DNA of 50,086 bases from UMGS1663 sp963621995 (GTDB lineage: Bacteria > Bacillota > Clostridia > TANB77 > CAG-508), in the NCBI GenBank assembly GCA_963621995.1, contig CAVFFZ010000008.1, positions 1-50,086 on the forward strand, written 5' to 3'. The notes under the pieces were generated by a model, which saw nothing but the letters and a program-made list of their open reading frames with translations, was not told where the DNA came from and searched no databases. Below, one piece after another: positions 1 through 7,564 of this stretch. Position numbers and translations under genes: made by a program. Position 1 is the stretch's first letter. Every line of letters starts with the position of its first letter.

Positions 1-40
1 AAATAATATAATAAATCCATAAAAAAGGACTTGACAAAAA

Positions 41-793
41 TTAGATAGTCAATTTCATTAGTCTTTTTATAATTTTGTCTTTTGGAGTAAAAACCATATA
101 TTTTATAAAATATTTTTGTATTGGATTAAAAAATACATCTAATAATAAAATATCTTTTATTTTAAATTTAATGCCTTTACTTTCTAGATAATCACATGTA
201 AATAATTTACATGGAAGACATTTAGCATCACAAGTATAGTTTTCTTTATTTAAATATTCACATAAAACTAATTTTGAAAATGGTCCCAAGGCTTTATGTT
301 TAAAATGATGACAACAGCCTGTAGTAGATGATGTGTTTCTTTTTTCACCACATTTATTATTTTTGAAATCACATAAATTCTTTCCATAAAAATAACCATC
401 CAGATAATTACATACTGTATCATATATATAATTATATCTTTCATATCTTGTTTTATAAAATATAGCATTAATTCCATCAATAAAGTCTTTATGTTTTTGA
501 TTACTTTCATTAAAATTGATTACATATGCAATTATTTTTTTCCCTTTTTCTGTTATTCCAAGTTCTTTGTTTATTATCTTTGCTACGTTTTTTACTCGTA
601 ATAAATTCTTTAGTATTCTTTTATAATCTCTTATATTAAATTTATCAAAATCAATTCTTAATACTATATTTTTGCTTTTTAACACTTTTATTAAACTTAG
701 ATGACATATATCTACAGTATTAGCAGGTATTTCATTATTTCTATTAAGTATTTCTATATAATAGCTATTATCTAATTCTATAATGTTGTTCAT
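41..793 (-). CDS. Cysteine-rich protein of unknown function
   Basis: This gene encodes about 250 residues. The ATG at 793 is chosen because an AGAGAGG ribosome binding site lies about 9 bases upstream; the reading frame stays open further upstream but runs through a hairpin. The N-terminal ~110 residues are rich in Lys, Ile and Asn. The central part is cysteine- and histidine-rich, with a CCHH cluster followed by pairs such as CDAKC, CLPC and CKLFTC, which suggests a metal or Fe-S site. The C-terminal ~40 residues are hydrophobic and basic. I do not recognise the family. It is the second gene after the 57-residue gene on the same strand, probably co-transcribed through the hairpin at 821-845. 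It could be element cargo; no function is claimed. Confidence 0.7.
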   Translation of the reverse strand: MNNIIELDNSYYIEILNRNNEIPANTVDICHLSLIKVLKSKNIVLRIDFDKFNIRDYKRILKNLLRVKNVAKIINKELGITEKGKKIIAYVINFNESNQKHKDFIDGINAIFYKTRYERYNYIYDTVCNYLDGYFYGKNLCDFKNNKCGEKRNTSSTTGCCHHFKHKALGPFSKLVLCEYLNKENYTCDAKCLPCKLFTCDYLESKGIKFKIKDILLLDVFFNPIQKYFIKYMVFTPKDKIIKRLMKLTI

Positions 794-820
794 AATTTTA
801 TTCCTCTCTTTTTTTAGAAA

Positions 821-845
821 GAGGTCTGGAAACTTTCCAGACCTC
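821..845. terminator. Perfect hairpin between two cargo genes
   Basis: Two 12-base arms, GAGGTCTGGAAA and its complement, are separated by one base, so the folded loop is a few bases. Neither side has a clean T-run; the - strand continues TTTCTAAAAAAAG. It may be a weak terminator or an mRNA processing and stability element between the 57-residue gene and the Cys-rich gene. Confidence 0.5.
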
Positions 846-883
846 CCTTGGATTGCGTTCCCTAATAGGAAACTGGGCACTGC

Positions 884-1057
884 TTAGTCTTTGTTGCGAT
901 AGAGCTGACCATCGTTGGAGCTATCGTTATTGATACGATAATCGCCATCGCCAGTAACATAGCCTACACGATTGTCATTTCCGTCATAGACGTCTCCGTT
1001 TTTAGAATATCCACCAGGATAATCATTGCGGAAGTCTTGGCTGTCTTTCCATGACAT
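884..1057 (-). CDS. Small Gly/Asp/Asn-rich protein, 57 residues
   Basis: The frame starts MSWKDSQDFRNDYPGG and ends QLYRNKD. An AAAGGAGG ribosome binding site lies 7-8 bases before the ATG at 1057, and a near-perfect sigma-A promoter lies about 50 bases upstream, so this is very likely a real, well-expressed gene. The protein is hydrophilic with Gly-Asp/Asn-Tyr turns (YSKNGDVYDGNDNRVGYV), resembling short beta-hairpin repeats such as those of beta-flower or WG-type proteins. That resemblance is an impression, not a match. By hand count the gene is about 43% GC, well above its surroundings, and it uses GGC, CGC and CTC codons rare nearby. This suggests recent transfer or selection on the RNA. 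It has no signal peptide or membrane segment. The function is unknown. Confidence 0.75.
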   Translation of the reverse strand: MSWKDSQDFRNDYPGGYSKNGDVYDGNDNRVGYVTGDGDYRINNDSSNDGQLYRNKD

Positions 1058-1108
1058 AATAGTGTCCTCCTTTCATGTATTTATAGTGCTTTTGCACTAC
1101 ATAAGTAT

Positions 1109-1137
1109 ATTATAGTACAATTTTATGTAAATGTCAA
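1109..1137 (-). promoter_or_regulatory. Consensus sigma-A promoter of the 57-residue gene
   Basis: On the - strand TTGACA (1132-1137) is followed by a 17-base spacer and TATAAT (1109-1114). The predicted start is near 1102. The leader contains a small hairpin, TAGTGC-AAAA-GCACTA, at about 1084-1099, before the ribosome binding site. Confidence 0.85.
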
Positions 1138-1178
1138 GAATTTCGGTAAAATTTCTCAGTATTTCAAAATTTTTACAA

Positions 1179-2090
1179 TTATTTTTTTTTATCTTTATTT
1201 TTATTCCTACTCTTATATACATTTGCTTGGTTTCTACATTGACTACTATCATATTCAGCTTTAGGGTTTTTGGCATAAAATACTTTACCACAATGTTTGC
1301 ATATTTTTAAAGGATTTTTTTCACTGCAAAGCATAAATCCAAAAGCCATATCTATTGCTTGTTTTAAACAATTAGGTTGCCAAGAGATTTCTGGTGTATT
1401 TCCATACATGTTTATTTTATATGGTATTCCAGAAAAGTAATAATCATTTATAGTTTCTCTTGCTCTATATTCATCATAATCATTTATACTATTATTTGCT
1501 AAATCTACATATTTTTTGAATGTTTTATACATTTTTTTTGCATATTCAATTATCCAATCTATTTTTTCACAATAGAAACTAGAATAAATTAATTGATTGT
1601 TAAGAGATGTACGATTTAGCATTCTTTGCAAATCAGAATTTGTTTCTAGCTTCACTTTACCATTTGTTACTGTATAATCCATTTCATTATCTTTTGTGAA
1701 TGGGAAAAACAAATCAAAATATTCTTTTGTTCTCATTACACAATTTTTATTAATAAAATTATTTTCTTTTAATGTTACCTCTTCATTTAATAGAAAATCT
1801 GCATTAATTGGTGTTTCAACCATAAAACCTAGTAAACCATATTGCTCTACAAAGAAATATGCACAAGTAAACTTAGTTTGATCATCTTCTGAATCTATAC
1901 ATATTTTTCCTATATTTAATAAATCCACCAATATTGAATCCATTTTACTGAACATATCATATAAATCCCTAATATTTATACTAGCCTCTGGGTTGGGAAC
2001 CATATAGTATTCTTTTCCTTTATATTTTCCTTGATATCCACCATATCTCATATAAGAATATGCACTGTTACTTTTAAAATTAAATTCCAT
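1179..2090 (-). CDS. Zinc-ribbon protein with CGNR-like C-terminus
   Basis: This gene encodes about 303 residues from the ATG at 2090, which has AAGGAG 9 bases upstream; an earlier in-frame ATG (2141) has no such site. The first ~250 residues are mixed alpha/beta without a motif I recognise. The C-terminal ~40 residues contain CKHCGKVFYAKNP followed by SSQCRNQANVYKSRNK. This Cys-x2-Cys...Cys pattern ending in Arg-Asn-Gln resembles the CGNR and related zinc fingers found at the C-termini of putative regulators in mobile regions. The tail is very basic, which is consistent with nucleic acid binding. It is divergent from the helix-turn-helix gene at 2288 and has an inverted repeat just upstream. 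It may be a regulator or a defence-like accessory protein; the role is unknown. Confidence 0.7.
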   Translation of the reverse strand: MEFNFKSNSAYSYMRYGGYQGKYKGKEYYMVPNPEASINIRDLYDMFSKMDSILVDLLNIGKICIDSEDDQTKFTCAYFFVEQYGLLGFMVETPINADFLLNEEVTLKENNFINKNCVMRTKEYFDLFFPFTKDNEMDYTVTNGKVKLETNSDLQRMLNRTSLNNQLIYSSFYCEKIDWIIEYAKKMYKTFKKYVDLANNSINDYDEYRARETINDYYFSGIPYKINMYGNTPEISWQPNCLKQAIDMAFGFMLCSEKNPLKICKHCGKVFYAKNPKAEYDSSQCRNQANVYKSRNKNKDKKK

Positions 2091-2123
2091 TATTGTATTC
2101 TCCTTAGAATTTTTAAATTTTTT

Positions 2124-2149
2124 ATTGTAATATATTGACATATTACAAT
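2124..2149. promoter_or_regulatory. Perfect inverted repeat, candidate operator
   Basis: Arms ATTGTAATAT (2124-2133) and ATATTACAAT (2140-2149) flank ATTGAC. A further half-site-like ATATTACA lies near 2199-2206. The repeat lies in the 197-bp divergent region between the zinc-ribbon gene and the helix-turn-helix gene, where a repressor could control both. Which protein binds is unknown. Confidence 0.45.
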
Positions 2150-2287
2150 TATTACTTTATAATAGTGTTAAATATTAATAGTTGAAATATAATAATATAT
2201 TACATCAATTAATATAAAATGTCAAGAGCTATACTTGTATAAAAAAGATGTAGACAAAAATTTTACCAAATTGATTGAAAGGTTGTG

Positions 2288-2758
2288 ATGGCTATAAATA
2301 CAAAAAACTATATTCTAGACAAATATTATAATGAACACAAAAAACCAATTACTATAGCAAAGGAATTAGACGTTAATCCATCTTATATTACAAAAATAAT
2401 TAAAAATGATACAAGATATATTCAAGAAAAAGAATATAGAATACAAATTAGCAAAGAAAATCGTAAAATTGCAAAAAGAGAATGGATTAGAAATAAAAGG
2501 CAAAATGAAAATGATAAACAATTATTTGAATTTGTTAAACAACAACATATTGAAGCAAGTAAAGAATTATCTTATTCTTTTGAAATAAGTGATTTAGTTT
2601 ATAGAAAATGGAATTCAAGTGCATATCATAGAAATAGTAAAGGCAATCTAGTTATAGATAGAAAATTAAAAGTTGGTAGTGATGTTTCTAAATCAATAAA
2701 TATGAATATTAAAATACCAACACAAAAATACAGGAAAAGATATTGTTATAGTATTTAA
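2288..2758 (+). CDS. Helix-turn-helix protein of the integrated element
   Basis: This gene encodes about 156 residues. AAAGG lies 5 bases before the ATG at 2288; the preceding GTG at 2285 is a possible alternative. Residues ~5-40 (YNEHKKPITIAKELDVNPSY and on through ITKIIKND) look like a helix-turn-helix of the kind that chooses a site by sequence. Residues 50-85 form a long, basic helix. The C-terminal part has no recognised motif. Small proteins of this type are common next to excisionase and integrase genes in clostridial elements, which fits its place here. It probably regulates element genes; the target is unknown. A terminator follows directly. Confidence 0.7.
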   Translation: MAINTKNYILDKYYNEHKKPITIAKELDVNPSYITKIIKNDTRYIQEKEYRIQISKENRKIAKREWIRNKRQNENDKQLFEFVKQQHIEASKELSYSFEISDLVYRKWNSSAYHRNSKGNLVIDRKLKVGSDVSKSINMNIKIPTQKYRKRYCYSI

Positions 2759-2763
2759 CTAGT

Positions 2764-2790
2764 CCTATTGATAAATAGGTCTTTTTTTAT
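2764..2790 (+). terminator. Rho-independent terminator
   Basis: CCTATT and AATAGG form a 6-bp stem with a GATA loop, followed by a run of seven Ts. It ends the helix-turn-helix gene and separates it from the excisionase gene. Confidence 0.75.
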
Positions 2791-2816
2791 TTTAAATTTT
2801 AAAGGAGGTGCTAAAT

Positions 2817-3026
2817 ATGGCTGATATGAAAGAATCTTATACTTTAATGTTTACAGACTACCCAGACATTGTAAATCTTACACAAATGAGAAAAATGCTA
2901 GGTGGAATTAGTAATTCTCTTGCGTATCGTATGTTAAGAGAAAAGAAAATAAAAAGTAAAAAAGTTGGCAGAGAATATAAAATTCCTAAAGTTAATGTTA
3001 TCAAATATGTAATGACAGAACAGTAG
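2817..3026 (+). CDS. Excisionase-like winged-helix DNA-binding protein
   Basis: This gene encodes 69 residues from the ATG at 2817, preceded by AAAGGAGG with good spacing. The fold signature is that of MerR/Xis-type helix-turn-helix proteins: LTQMRKMLGGISNSLAYRML is the recognition helix region and KKVGREYKIPKVNVIKY is the wing and final helix. Such proteins bind near attachment sites and turn the integrase toward excision. The position immediately upstream of the integrase supports this role. A purely regulatory helix-turn-helix protein is the alternative. Confidence 0.8.
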   Translation: MADMKESYTLMFTDYPDIVNLTQMRKMLGGISNSLAYRMLREKKIKSKKVGREYKIPKVNVIKYVMTEQ

Positions 3027-3107
3027 GAATTTTTTGATTATCATGGTATAATAAACAAAATATCAATGATAAGTTAAATATAAACTGTTATAACGGAAAG
3101 GAGAAAA

Positions 3108-4328
3108 ATGATAACAGGTAGCTTACAAAAAAAGAAAGGACTGTATTATGCAGTTTTAAATTTATATGATGACTATGGAAAAAGAAAACCCAAATGGATT
3201 CCAACTGGTTATACTATAAAAGGAAATAAGAAAAAAGCTGAAGAAAAACTAGAACAATTTAAAATTGAATATGAGCAAAAATCTAAAATAAAATTAAGAG
3301 ATCCAAACATATATGATAAATATAAAAATATTTTATTTTGTGATTATATGTTAGAATGGCTAGAAAAGCAAAAAGGAAAAGTCGAACAAACAACATATAT
3401 AGGTTATGAGCAAGTTATTAAAGGTAGATTATATAAATACTTTAAAGCTAAAAAAATTAAATTAGTCGATTTAAAACCTAAACACATTCAAGACTTTTTT
3501 GATTTACTATTTGCTGAAGGTCTATCTGGAAATACAGTAAAACATTATAGAGCAAATATTAGTAAAGCTCTAAAAAGTGCTGTTATTACAGAGATAATAG
3601 ATAGTAATCCTGCTACTAAACTAGAAACAATTAAAACTAAAGAATATACAGCTGATTATTATACACAAAATGAGTTATTAAATCTAATGGAAATTATAAA
3701 AAATACAACTATTGAATTACCAGTAATAATTGCAGGTGTATATGGATTGAGGCATGAAGAAGTCATAGGTATTAAATGGAATGCTATTGATTTCAAAGCT
3801 AAAACATTAACGATTAGGCACACTGTAGGTCGTGGGAAAATTGATGGTGTCACACAATTTATTTTCAAAGATAGAGCTAAAAGCGATTCAGGTTATAGGA
3901 CTTTGCCTTTATTTGATTTTATAGCAAATTTACTAAATTCTTATAAAGAAAAATATGATGAATATAAAAAATTTTATGGCAATACTTATTGCAATGATTA
4001 TAAAGACTATATTTGTTTAATGCAAAATGGAGAATTAATGAAACCTGGATATGTAACACAAACTTTTAGTAAAATATTAGATAATAACAATTTACGACAC
4101 ATTAGGTTACATGATTTAAGACATAGCTGTGGTACTTTATTAATTCAAAATGGTGTACCAGTTAAAGATATACAAATATGGCTAGGTCATTCTAATTTCC
4201 AAACTACGCTAAGATATGCCCATGCAGATATAGAAAATAAAAAGGTATCTGCAAATGTAATTGAAAATAAACTTGCATTAGATACAAAAGATACAAAAAA
4301 AGAACAAATTACCAAACTCGCTATTTAG
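3108..4328 (+). CDS. Tyrosine recombinase (site-specific integrase)
   Basis: This 406-residue protein is a normal length for phage and Tn916-type integrases. An N-terminal arm-binding domain (~1-60, with TGSLQKKKGLYYAVLNLYD) is followed by a SAM-like core-binding domain (~75-170). The catalytic domain starts near 180. The catalytic Arg is in GVYGLRHEEVIGIKW, the HxxR is in LHDLRHSCGTLL, a second His is in WLGHSNFQTT, and the nucleophile Tyr is in TTLRYAHAD, so all expected residues are present and the enzyme should be active. AAAGGAG precedes the ATG by a few bases. It lies next to tRNA-Leu and a pair of direct repeats that could be arm sites. It integrates and, with the upstream excisionase, excises the element. 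Confidence 0.95.
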   Translation: MITGSLQKKKGLYYAVLNLYDDYGKRKPKWIPTGYTIKGNKKKAEEKLEQFKIEYEQKSKIKLRDPNIYDKYKNILFCDYMLEWLEKQKGKVEQTTYIGYEQVIKGRLYKYFKAKKIKLVDLKPKHIQDFFDLLFAEGLSGNTVKHYRANISKALKSAVITEIIDSNPATKLETIKTKEYTADYYTQNELLNLMEIIKNTTIELPVIIAGVYGLRHEEVIGIKWNAIDFKAKTLTIRHTVGRGKIDGVTQFIFKDRAKSDSGYRTLPLFDFIANLLNSYKEKYDEYKKFYGNTYCNDYKDYICLMQNGELMKPGYVTQTFSKILDNNNLRHIRLHDLRHSCGTLLIQNGVPVKDIQIWLGHSNFQTTLRYAHADIENKKVSANVIENKLALDTKDTKKEQITKLAI

Positions 4329-4382
4329 GTAATCTGTCTTAAAAAATACATTTCTAACTATTTATAAAAATTCTAATTTTGG

Positions 4383-4420
4383 AAAAGTGTTAGAACTTTT
4401 GTTAGAACTTTGCACTTTTT
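4383..4420 (+). terminator. Possible terminator after the integrase
   Basis: AAAAGTG (4383-4389) pairs with CACTTTT (4413-4419), followed by more Ts. The loop of about 23 bases is long and holds the two direct repeats, so this is a weaker call than other terminators here. Confidence 0.45.
4389..4412 (+). repeat. Two tandem 12-bp repeats, candidate integrase arm sites
   Basis: GTTAGAACTTTT and GTTAGAACTTTG follow each other directly, between the integrase stop codon and the tRNA. Tyrosine integrases with an arm-binding domain use short direct repeats close to the core site, so arm-site use is a reasonable inference. Confidence 0.45.
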
Positions 4421-4431
4421 TTATAAATTAA

Positions 4432-4465
4432 AACCTCAAGCATATCTTACGAACTACTTGAGGTT
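4432..4465 (-). terminator. Terminator of tRNA-Leu
   Basis: On the - strand AACCTCAAG and CTTGAGGTT form a 9-bp stem with a 16-base loop, followed by TTTTAATTT. It lies 5 bases beyond the tRNA 3' end. If the attachment core is inside the tRNA, this terminator was brought by the element. Confidence 0.7.
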
Positions 4466-4469
4466 CTAA

Positions 4470-4557
4470 TGGTGCAGATGGCCGGAATCGAACCGGCACG
4501 GTTTATTCAACCGCAGGATTTTAAGTCCTGTGCGTCTGCCAGTTCCGCCACATCTGC
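4470..4557 (-). tRNA. tRNA-Leu (anticodon UAA)
   Basis: The 88-base gene folds as a class II tRNA. The acceptor stem is GCAGATG/CATCTGC, the anticodon stem is CAGGA/TCCTG around loop CTTAAAA, the variable arm is CGGTT...AACCG, and the T arm is GCCGG-TTCGATT-CCGGC. Discriminator A and an encoded CCA follow. The anticodon is TAA, reading UUA and UUG, the major Leu codons in so AT-rich a genome. Its 3' end faces the integrase, so it is the likely attachment site. Confidence 0.97.
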
Positions 4558-4591
4558 ATTTTTTATATCTGTTTTGTAACTGACAAGTCAT

Positions 4592-4621
4592 ATTATAATA
4601 CCAAGAATAACAATTTGTCAA
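4592..4621 (-). promoter_or_regulatory. Sigma-A promoter of tRNA-Leu
   Basis: TTGACA (4616-4621 on the - strand) is separated by 18 bases from TATAAT (4592-4597). The predicted start is about 28 bases before the mature tRNA 5' end. Confidence 0.8.
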
Positions 4622-4971
4622 GTATAAAATAAAAAAATATAAAAACTTTCTAATAAAATTAAAAAGTGAATAAAAAATAGAACGAAAGAGAAAATATATG
4701 TGAAAAGAAGGAATTTGAAACACAATATAGAATATTATGTTAAATAACAATAAAAATGTAAAAAAATGGTAAAAATCAAAAGAATAAATATTAACTAGTA
4801 AGTAAAGAAGGCAATAGGTTAAACCATTCAAATTCCTTATGCAATAACATAGAAGAAAAAACATAAAAGTAAATGAAATATAAAAATTAGTAATATTTTT
4901 CCAATTTCCGCCATAGCGGATTAATTCTGTGTTTAAATTATAAAAAACAATTAGTCTATGGGGAAAAAAGT
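4622..4971. other. Gene-free AT-rich stretch
   Basis: About 350 bases hold no convincing gene on either strand. A long - strand open frame across it also runs through the tRNA and is rejected. The only structure seen is a short dyad, TCCGC-CATA-GCGGA at 4907-4920, 50 bases before the XRE regulator gene. It could be an operator for that gene, but this is weak. Confidence 0.5.
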
Positions 4972-5172
4972 ATGCATGTAGAAATATTATTAAAACAAGT
5001 AAGACAAAGAAAAAATGTAACCTTAAATAGATTATCTGAAAAAAGTGGTATATCAACAACTCATATTAATGATATTGAAAATAACATAAAAGGTCCAAGT
5101 TTAGTAGTAATGTTGCAATTGGCTAAGGCCTTAGATGTAGATATAACAGAGCTATATAGGGTTAAATGGTAA
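4972..5172 (+). CDS. Small XRE-family transcriptional regulator
   Basis: This gene encodes 66 residues that form almost only a Cro/CI-type helix-turn-helix. RLSEKSGISTTHINDIEN is the turn and recognition helix, and PSLVVMLQLAKALDVDITELY is the conserved end of the domain. TATGGGGA lies upstream of the ATG as a weak ribosome binding site. The stop codon overlaps the start of the next gene, so the two are translationally coupled. It probably binds its own promoter region. Nothing indicates whether it belongs to the neighbouring element or the core genome. Confidence 0.85.
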   Translation: MHVEILLKQVRQRKNVTLNRLSEKSGISTTHINDIENNIKGPSLVVMLQLAKALDVDITELYRVKW

Positions 5173-5486
5173 TGCATCTGAAAGGTAAATTGAATTATTG
5201 TAAAATTAAAAATGAAGGCAGAAAAATATACTATAAAAAATGTATGATAAAAACAAATATAAAATTAAAAAAAAATAAAAAAAATTATTATGCTGAAAGT
5301 ATAAATGCCTTAATTGAGTATATGAAAAAATATGAGAAAAATCCAAATGAAAAGCAATGGAATAAGCATGCCATTCAAAACAGATATCTATCGAGTAAAA
5401 CTATAGGATATTTATCTGAAGTTGGATTTAATACTCTTTGTAGAAATTTAAGGAAACAAATAAATAAACAAAAAAGAACTGAATAA
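5166..5486 (+). CDS. Hypothetical basic protein coupled to the XRE regulator
   Basis: This gene encodes about 106 residues and overlaps the end of the regulator by 7 bases; a second ATG at 5172 would give a TAATG overlap. The N-terminal half is very Lys- and Asn-rich. The C-terminal part, NPNEKQWNKHAIQNRYLSS followed by a helical stretch ending NLRKQINK, looks like a small helical domain with the form of a DNA- or RNA-binding repeat, but I do not recognise the family. A strong terminator follows directly, which supports a two-gene unit ending here. Confidence 0.6.
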   Translation: MVMHLKGKLNYCKIKNEGRKIYYKKCMIKTNIKLKKNKKNYYAESINALIEYMKKYEKNPNEKQWNKHAIQNRYLSSKTIGYLSEVGFNTLCRNLRKQINKQKRTE

Positions 5487-5534
5487 AAGCACTATTTTGT
5501 ATTTAGTAAATATGAAATAAGTGCTTTTTGTATT
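5485..5534 (+). terminator. Rho-independent terminator
   Basis: AAAAGCACT (5485-5493) pairs with AGTGCTTTT (5520-5528), and the second arm runs into a T-rich tail. It overlaps the stop codon of the preceding gene. Confidence 0.75.
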
Positions 5535-5635
5535 TTTACATGATAAAGTAATTTATTTTTAGCTAAGCACAAAATAAATATAATTCTACAAAATAAGTGA
5601 AATTTATGTTTTTTTTAAAAAATATGCAATATCTA

Positions 5636-5664
5636 TGGACTTTTTTACAAAAATAGCCTAAAAT
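5636..5664 (+). promoter_or_regulatory. Possible promoter of the pyrophosphatase gene
   Basis: TGGACT is followed by 17 bases and TAAAAT, about 50 bases before the start codon. The -35 match is moderate. Confidence 0.4.
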
Positions 5665-5713
5665 ATATAAGATAGCGTAAAGTAATTTATGAAAAAATAA
5701 AGGAGGAAGAAAA

Positions 5714-6244
5714 ATGAACATATGGCATGACATTAATCCAGATAGAATAAAAAAAGATGATTTTGCAGCAGTTATTGAAATTTCAAAAGGTGGAAGAAAC
5801 AAGTATGAACTAGATAAAGAAACAGGTATGCTTAAATTAGATAGAGTATTATATACATCTACACATTATCCTGCAAATTATGGATTTATACCAAGAACTT
5901 ATGCAGGGGATGAAGATCCATTAGATGTATTAGTACTTTGCCAAGAAAAAATAGTTTCAATGGCATTAGTTGAAGTATATCCAATAGGAGTATTAAAAAT
6001 GATAGATGAATACCAATTTGATGAAAAAATAATAGCAATACCAAAAAATGATCCATTTTTAAATGGTTATAAAAATATAGAAGATGTTCCAGAACATCTA
6101 GCATGTGAAATAAAACACTTTTTTGAAGTATATAAACAACTAGAGGGAAAACAAACAATGGTAGATAAAATAGAAGGAAGAGAAGAAGCTGAAAGAATAA
6201 TACAGGAATCTATAGATAACTATAATGAAAAATTCTTAAAATAA
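5714..6244 (+). CDS. ppa: Inorganic pyrophosphatase, family I
   Basis: The enzyme hydrolyses pyrophosphate to two phosphates in the cytoplasm, pulling nucleic acid, aminoacyl-tRNA and other syntheses forward. The 176 residues match the usual family I bacterial length. Conserved parts are SKGGRNKYELDKETG, then YPANYGFIPRTY and the metal-binding GDEDPLDVLVL with three Asp residues; a later DEKIIAIPKNDP is also typical. AAAGGAGGA precedes the ATG. Ten bases separate it from the TPR gene, so they are probably co-transcribed. Confidence 0.95.
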   Translation: MNIWHDINPDRIKKDDFAAVIEISKGGRNKYELDKETGMLKLDRVLYTSTHYPANYGFIPRTYAGDEDPLDVLVLCQEKIVSMALVEVYPIGVLKMIDEYQFDEKIIAIPKNDPFLNGYKNIEDVPEHLACEIKHFFEVYKQLEGKQTMVDKIEGREEAERIIQESIDNYNEKFLK

Positions 6245-6254
6245 GGAGAAAAAT

Positions 6255-7451
6255 ATGTTAGAAAGAATCCTATTTAATGTAATAGCATTAGGCTTGTTTT
6301 TGTTTTTATTTTTTAGAATGATACAAAAAAATGATACAAATTATATATATATATTAGCACTACAAGCGTTAGGAATAGCAATTGGATTTTTGGCTCTAAT
6401 TATAAATGTAAAATTACCAATAATAGTACTTATATTGACTTATATATTTTCTATTATATTACCAATAATTATAATTTTAATAGAAAGAAAAGGGATAACT
6501 TTTACAGAAGTAATATGCATATCTGTCTATAAAATATATAATAAGCTTGGATTAGAAGATAAAGCTAAAAATGTAATATTAAAATTAGTGGAAAAAGATA
6601 AATATAGTTTTTATGGACATAAATTATTAGCAGAAGTATATGAAAAAGAAGGCAATTTTGAAATTGCTACAGAAGAATATATAAGGGCATCAAATATTAG
6701 ACCAAATGAGGATAAAATTCAATATAAAGTAGCAGAGTTATTTAATAAAACAGGAAAACAAAATGGTGCTGTTAAAATATTACAAGAATTGTTGAGAAAA
6801 AAGCCAGAATGGCAAGAAGTAACACTTTTATTAGGTGATATTTTTCAAGAACAAGAAAGATTCAAAGAAGCAGTTAGTGTATATTTAGATGCTATTCAAT
6901 ATCATCCAGAAAATTATGATTTATATTATAATTTAGGAATGGTATATACAATGCTAAATGATTTTCAAAGTGCTAAAGAGTACTATGAAAAAGCTGCAGA
7001 GTTAAATTCTTTATTATATAATGCAAAATATAATTTAGGACAAATTGCATTAATGTATAATGAATTAGAAGAAGCAGAAGATTATTTTATGGAATGCTTA
7101 CAAGATGAAGAATTAGAGGATGATGCGTATTTTTATCTAGCATATATTGCAATGTTAAAAGGCAATGAAATAAAAGCAATAGATTACTTGAATGTTGCTG
7201 TTGGCGAAAATCCAGAAATTTATAATAGAATAAAAAAAGAATTAATATTTAAAATAATTTTATATAAAGTGGATAAACCTTCTAATAATAGACCACCTAA
7301 AAAGAAAAATGTAAAAATTACAAAAAAAGAAAAACAAACGATTAAACATTTGAGACATACTTATGAGGTAGTAGGAAATTTAAGTCACAATGATATAAAA
7401 GTAATGAAGATTATTCAAACTAAAAGGAACGAAGAAAAAGAGAGAGAATAA
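6255..7451 (+). CDS. Membrane-anchored TPR protein
   Basis: This gene encodes 398 residues. The first ~80 form about three membrane segments (for example ILFNVIALGLFLFLFF and LPIIVLILTYIFSIILPIII). Residues ~100-330 contain about six TPR units with typical signatures such as AEVYEKEGNFEIATEEYIRA and YYNLGMVYTMLNDFQSAKEY. The last ~60 residues are highly basic. The TPR part is probably cytoplasmic and would act as a protein-binding scaffold at the membrane. The partner is unknown; the nearby pilus locus is a possible but unproven connection. AAGGAG lies before the ATG. Confidence 0.8.
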   Translation: MLERILFNVIALGLFLFLFFRMIQKNDTNYIYILALQALGIAIGFLALIINVKLPIIVLILTYIFSIILPIIIILIERKGITFTEVICISVYKIYNKLGLEDKAKNVILKLVEKDKYSFYGHKLLAEVYEKEGNFEIATEEYIRASNIRPNEDKIQYKVAELFNKTGKQNGAVKILQELLRKKPEWQEVTLLLGDIFQEQERFKEAVSVYLDAIQYHPENYDLYYNLGMVYTMLNDFQSAKEYYEKAAELNSLLYNAKYNLGQIALMYNELEEAEDYFMECLQDEELEDDAYFYLAYIAMLKGNEIKAIDYLNVAVGENPEIYNRIKKELIFKIILYKVDKPSNNRPPKKKNVKITKKEKQTIKHLRHTYEVVGNLSHNDIKVMKIIQTKRNEEKERE

Positions 7452-7564
7452 TAAAAAATATAATAAAATATATCTTTGATGAATAGAATTTAATATAGTA
7501 CCAAAAAAGATAGTAAAATGTTAAAAATACAAAAGTAGAATAAAAATAAGAGAGGTAAAGGAAA

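Larger units (their letters stand above)
1..4469. mobile_element. Right part of an integrated element next to tRNA-Leu
   Basis: A tyrosine integrase, an excisionase-like protein and a helix-turn-helix protein lie together on the + strand, ending 140 bp from the 3' end of a tRNA-Leu gene, a classical integration target for such integrases. Divergent - strand genes of unknown function look like cargo. No second copy of the tRNA 3' end is seen in the window, so the left attachment site is outside it and the true size is unknown. No capsid, relaxase or conjugation gene is visible, so whether this is a phage remnant, an ICE or a smaller island cannot be said. The exact right boundary is inferred. 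Confidence 0.6.

Noticed and set aside
1..4469. Prophage
   Set aside because: Only integrase, excisionase-like and regulator genes are visible; no structural, lysis or replication genes are within the window, so a broader integrated-element call is safer.
4466..5059. Long - strand open frame of about 197 codons
   Set aside because: It runs through the whole tRNA-Leu and part of the XRE regulator gene, has a Phe/Tyr-rich composition typical of read-through AT-rich DNA, and its end is encoded by the tRNA itself.
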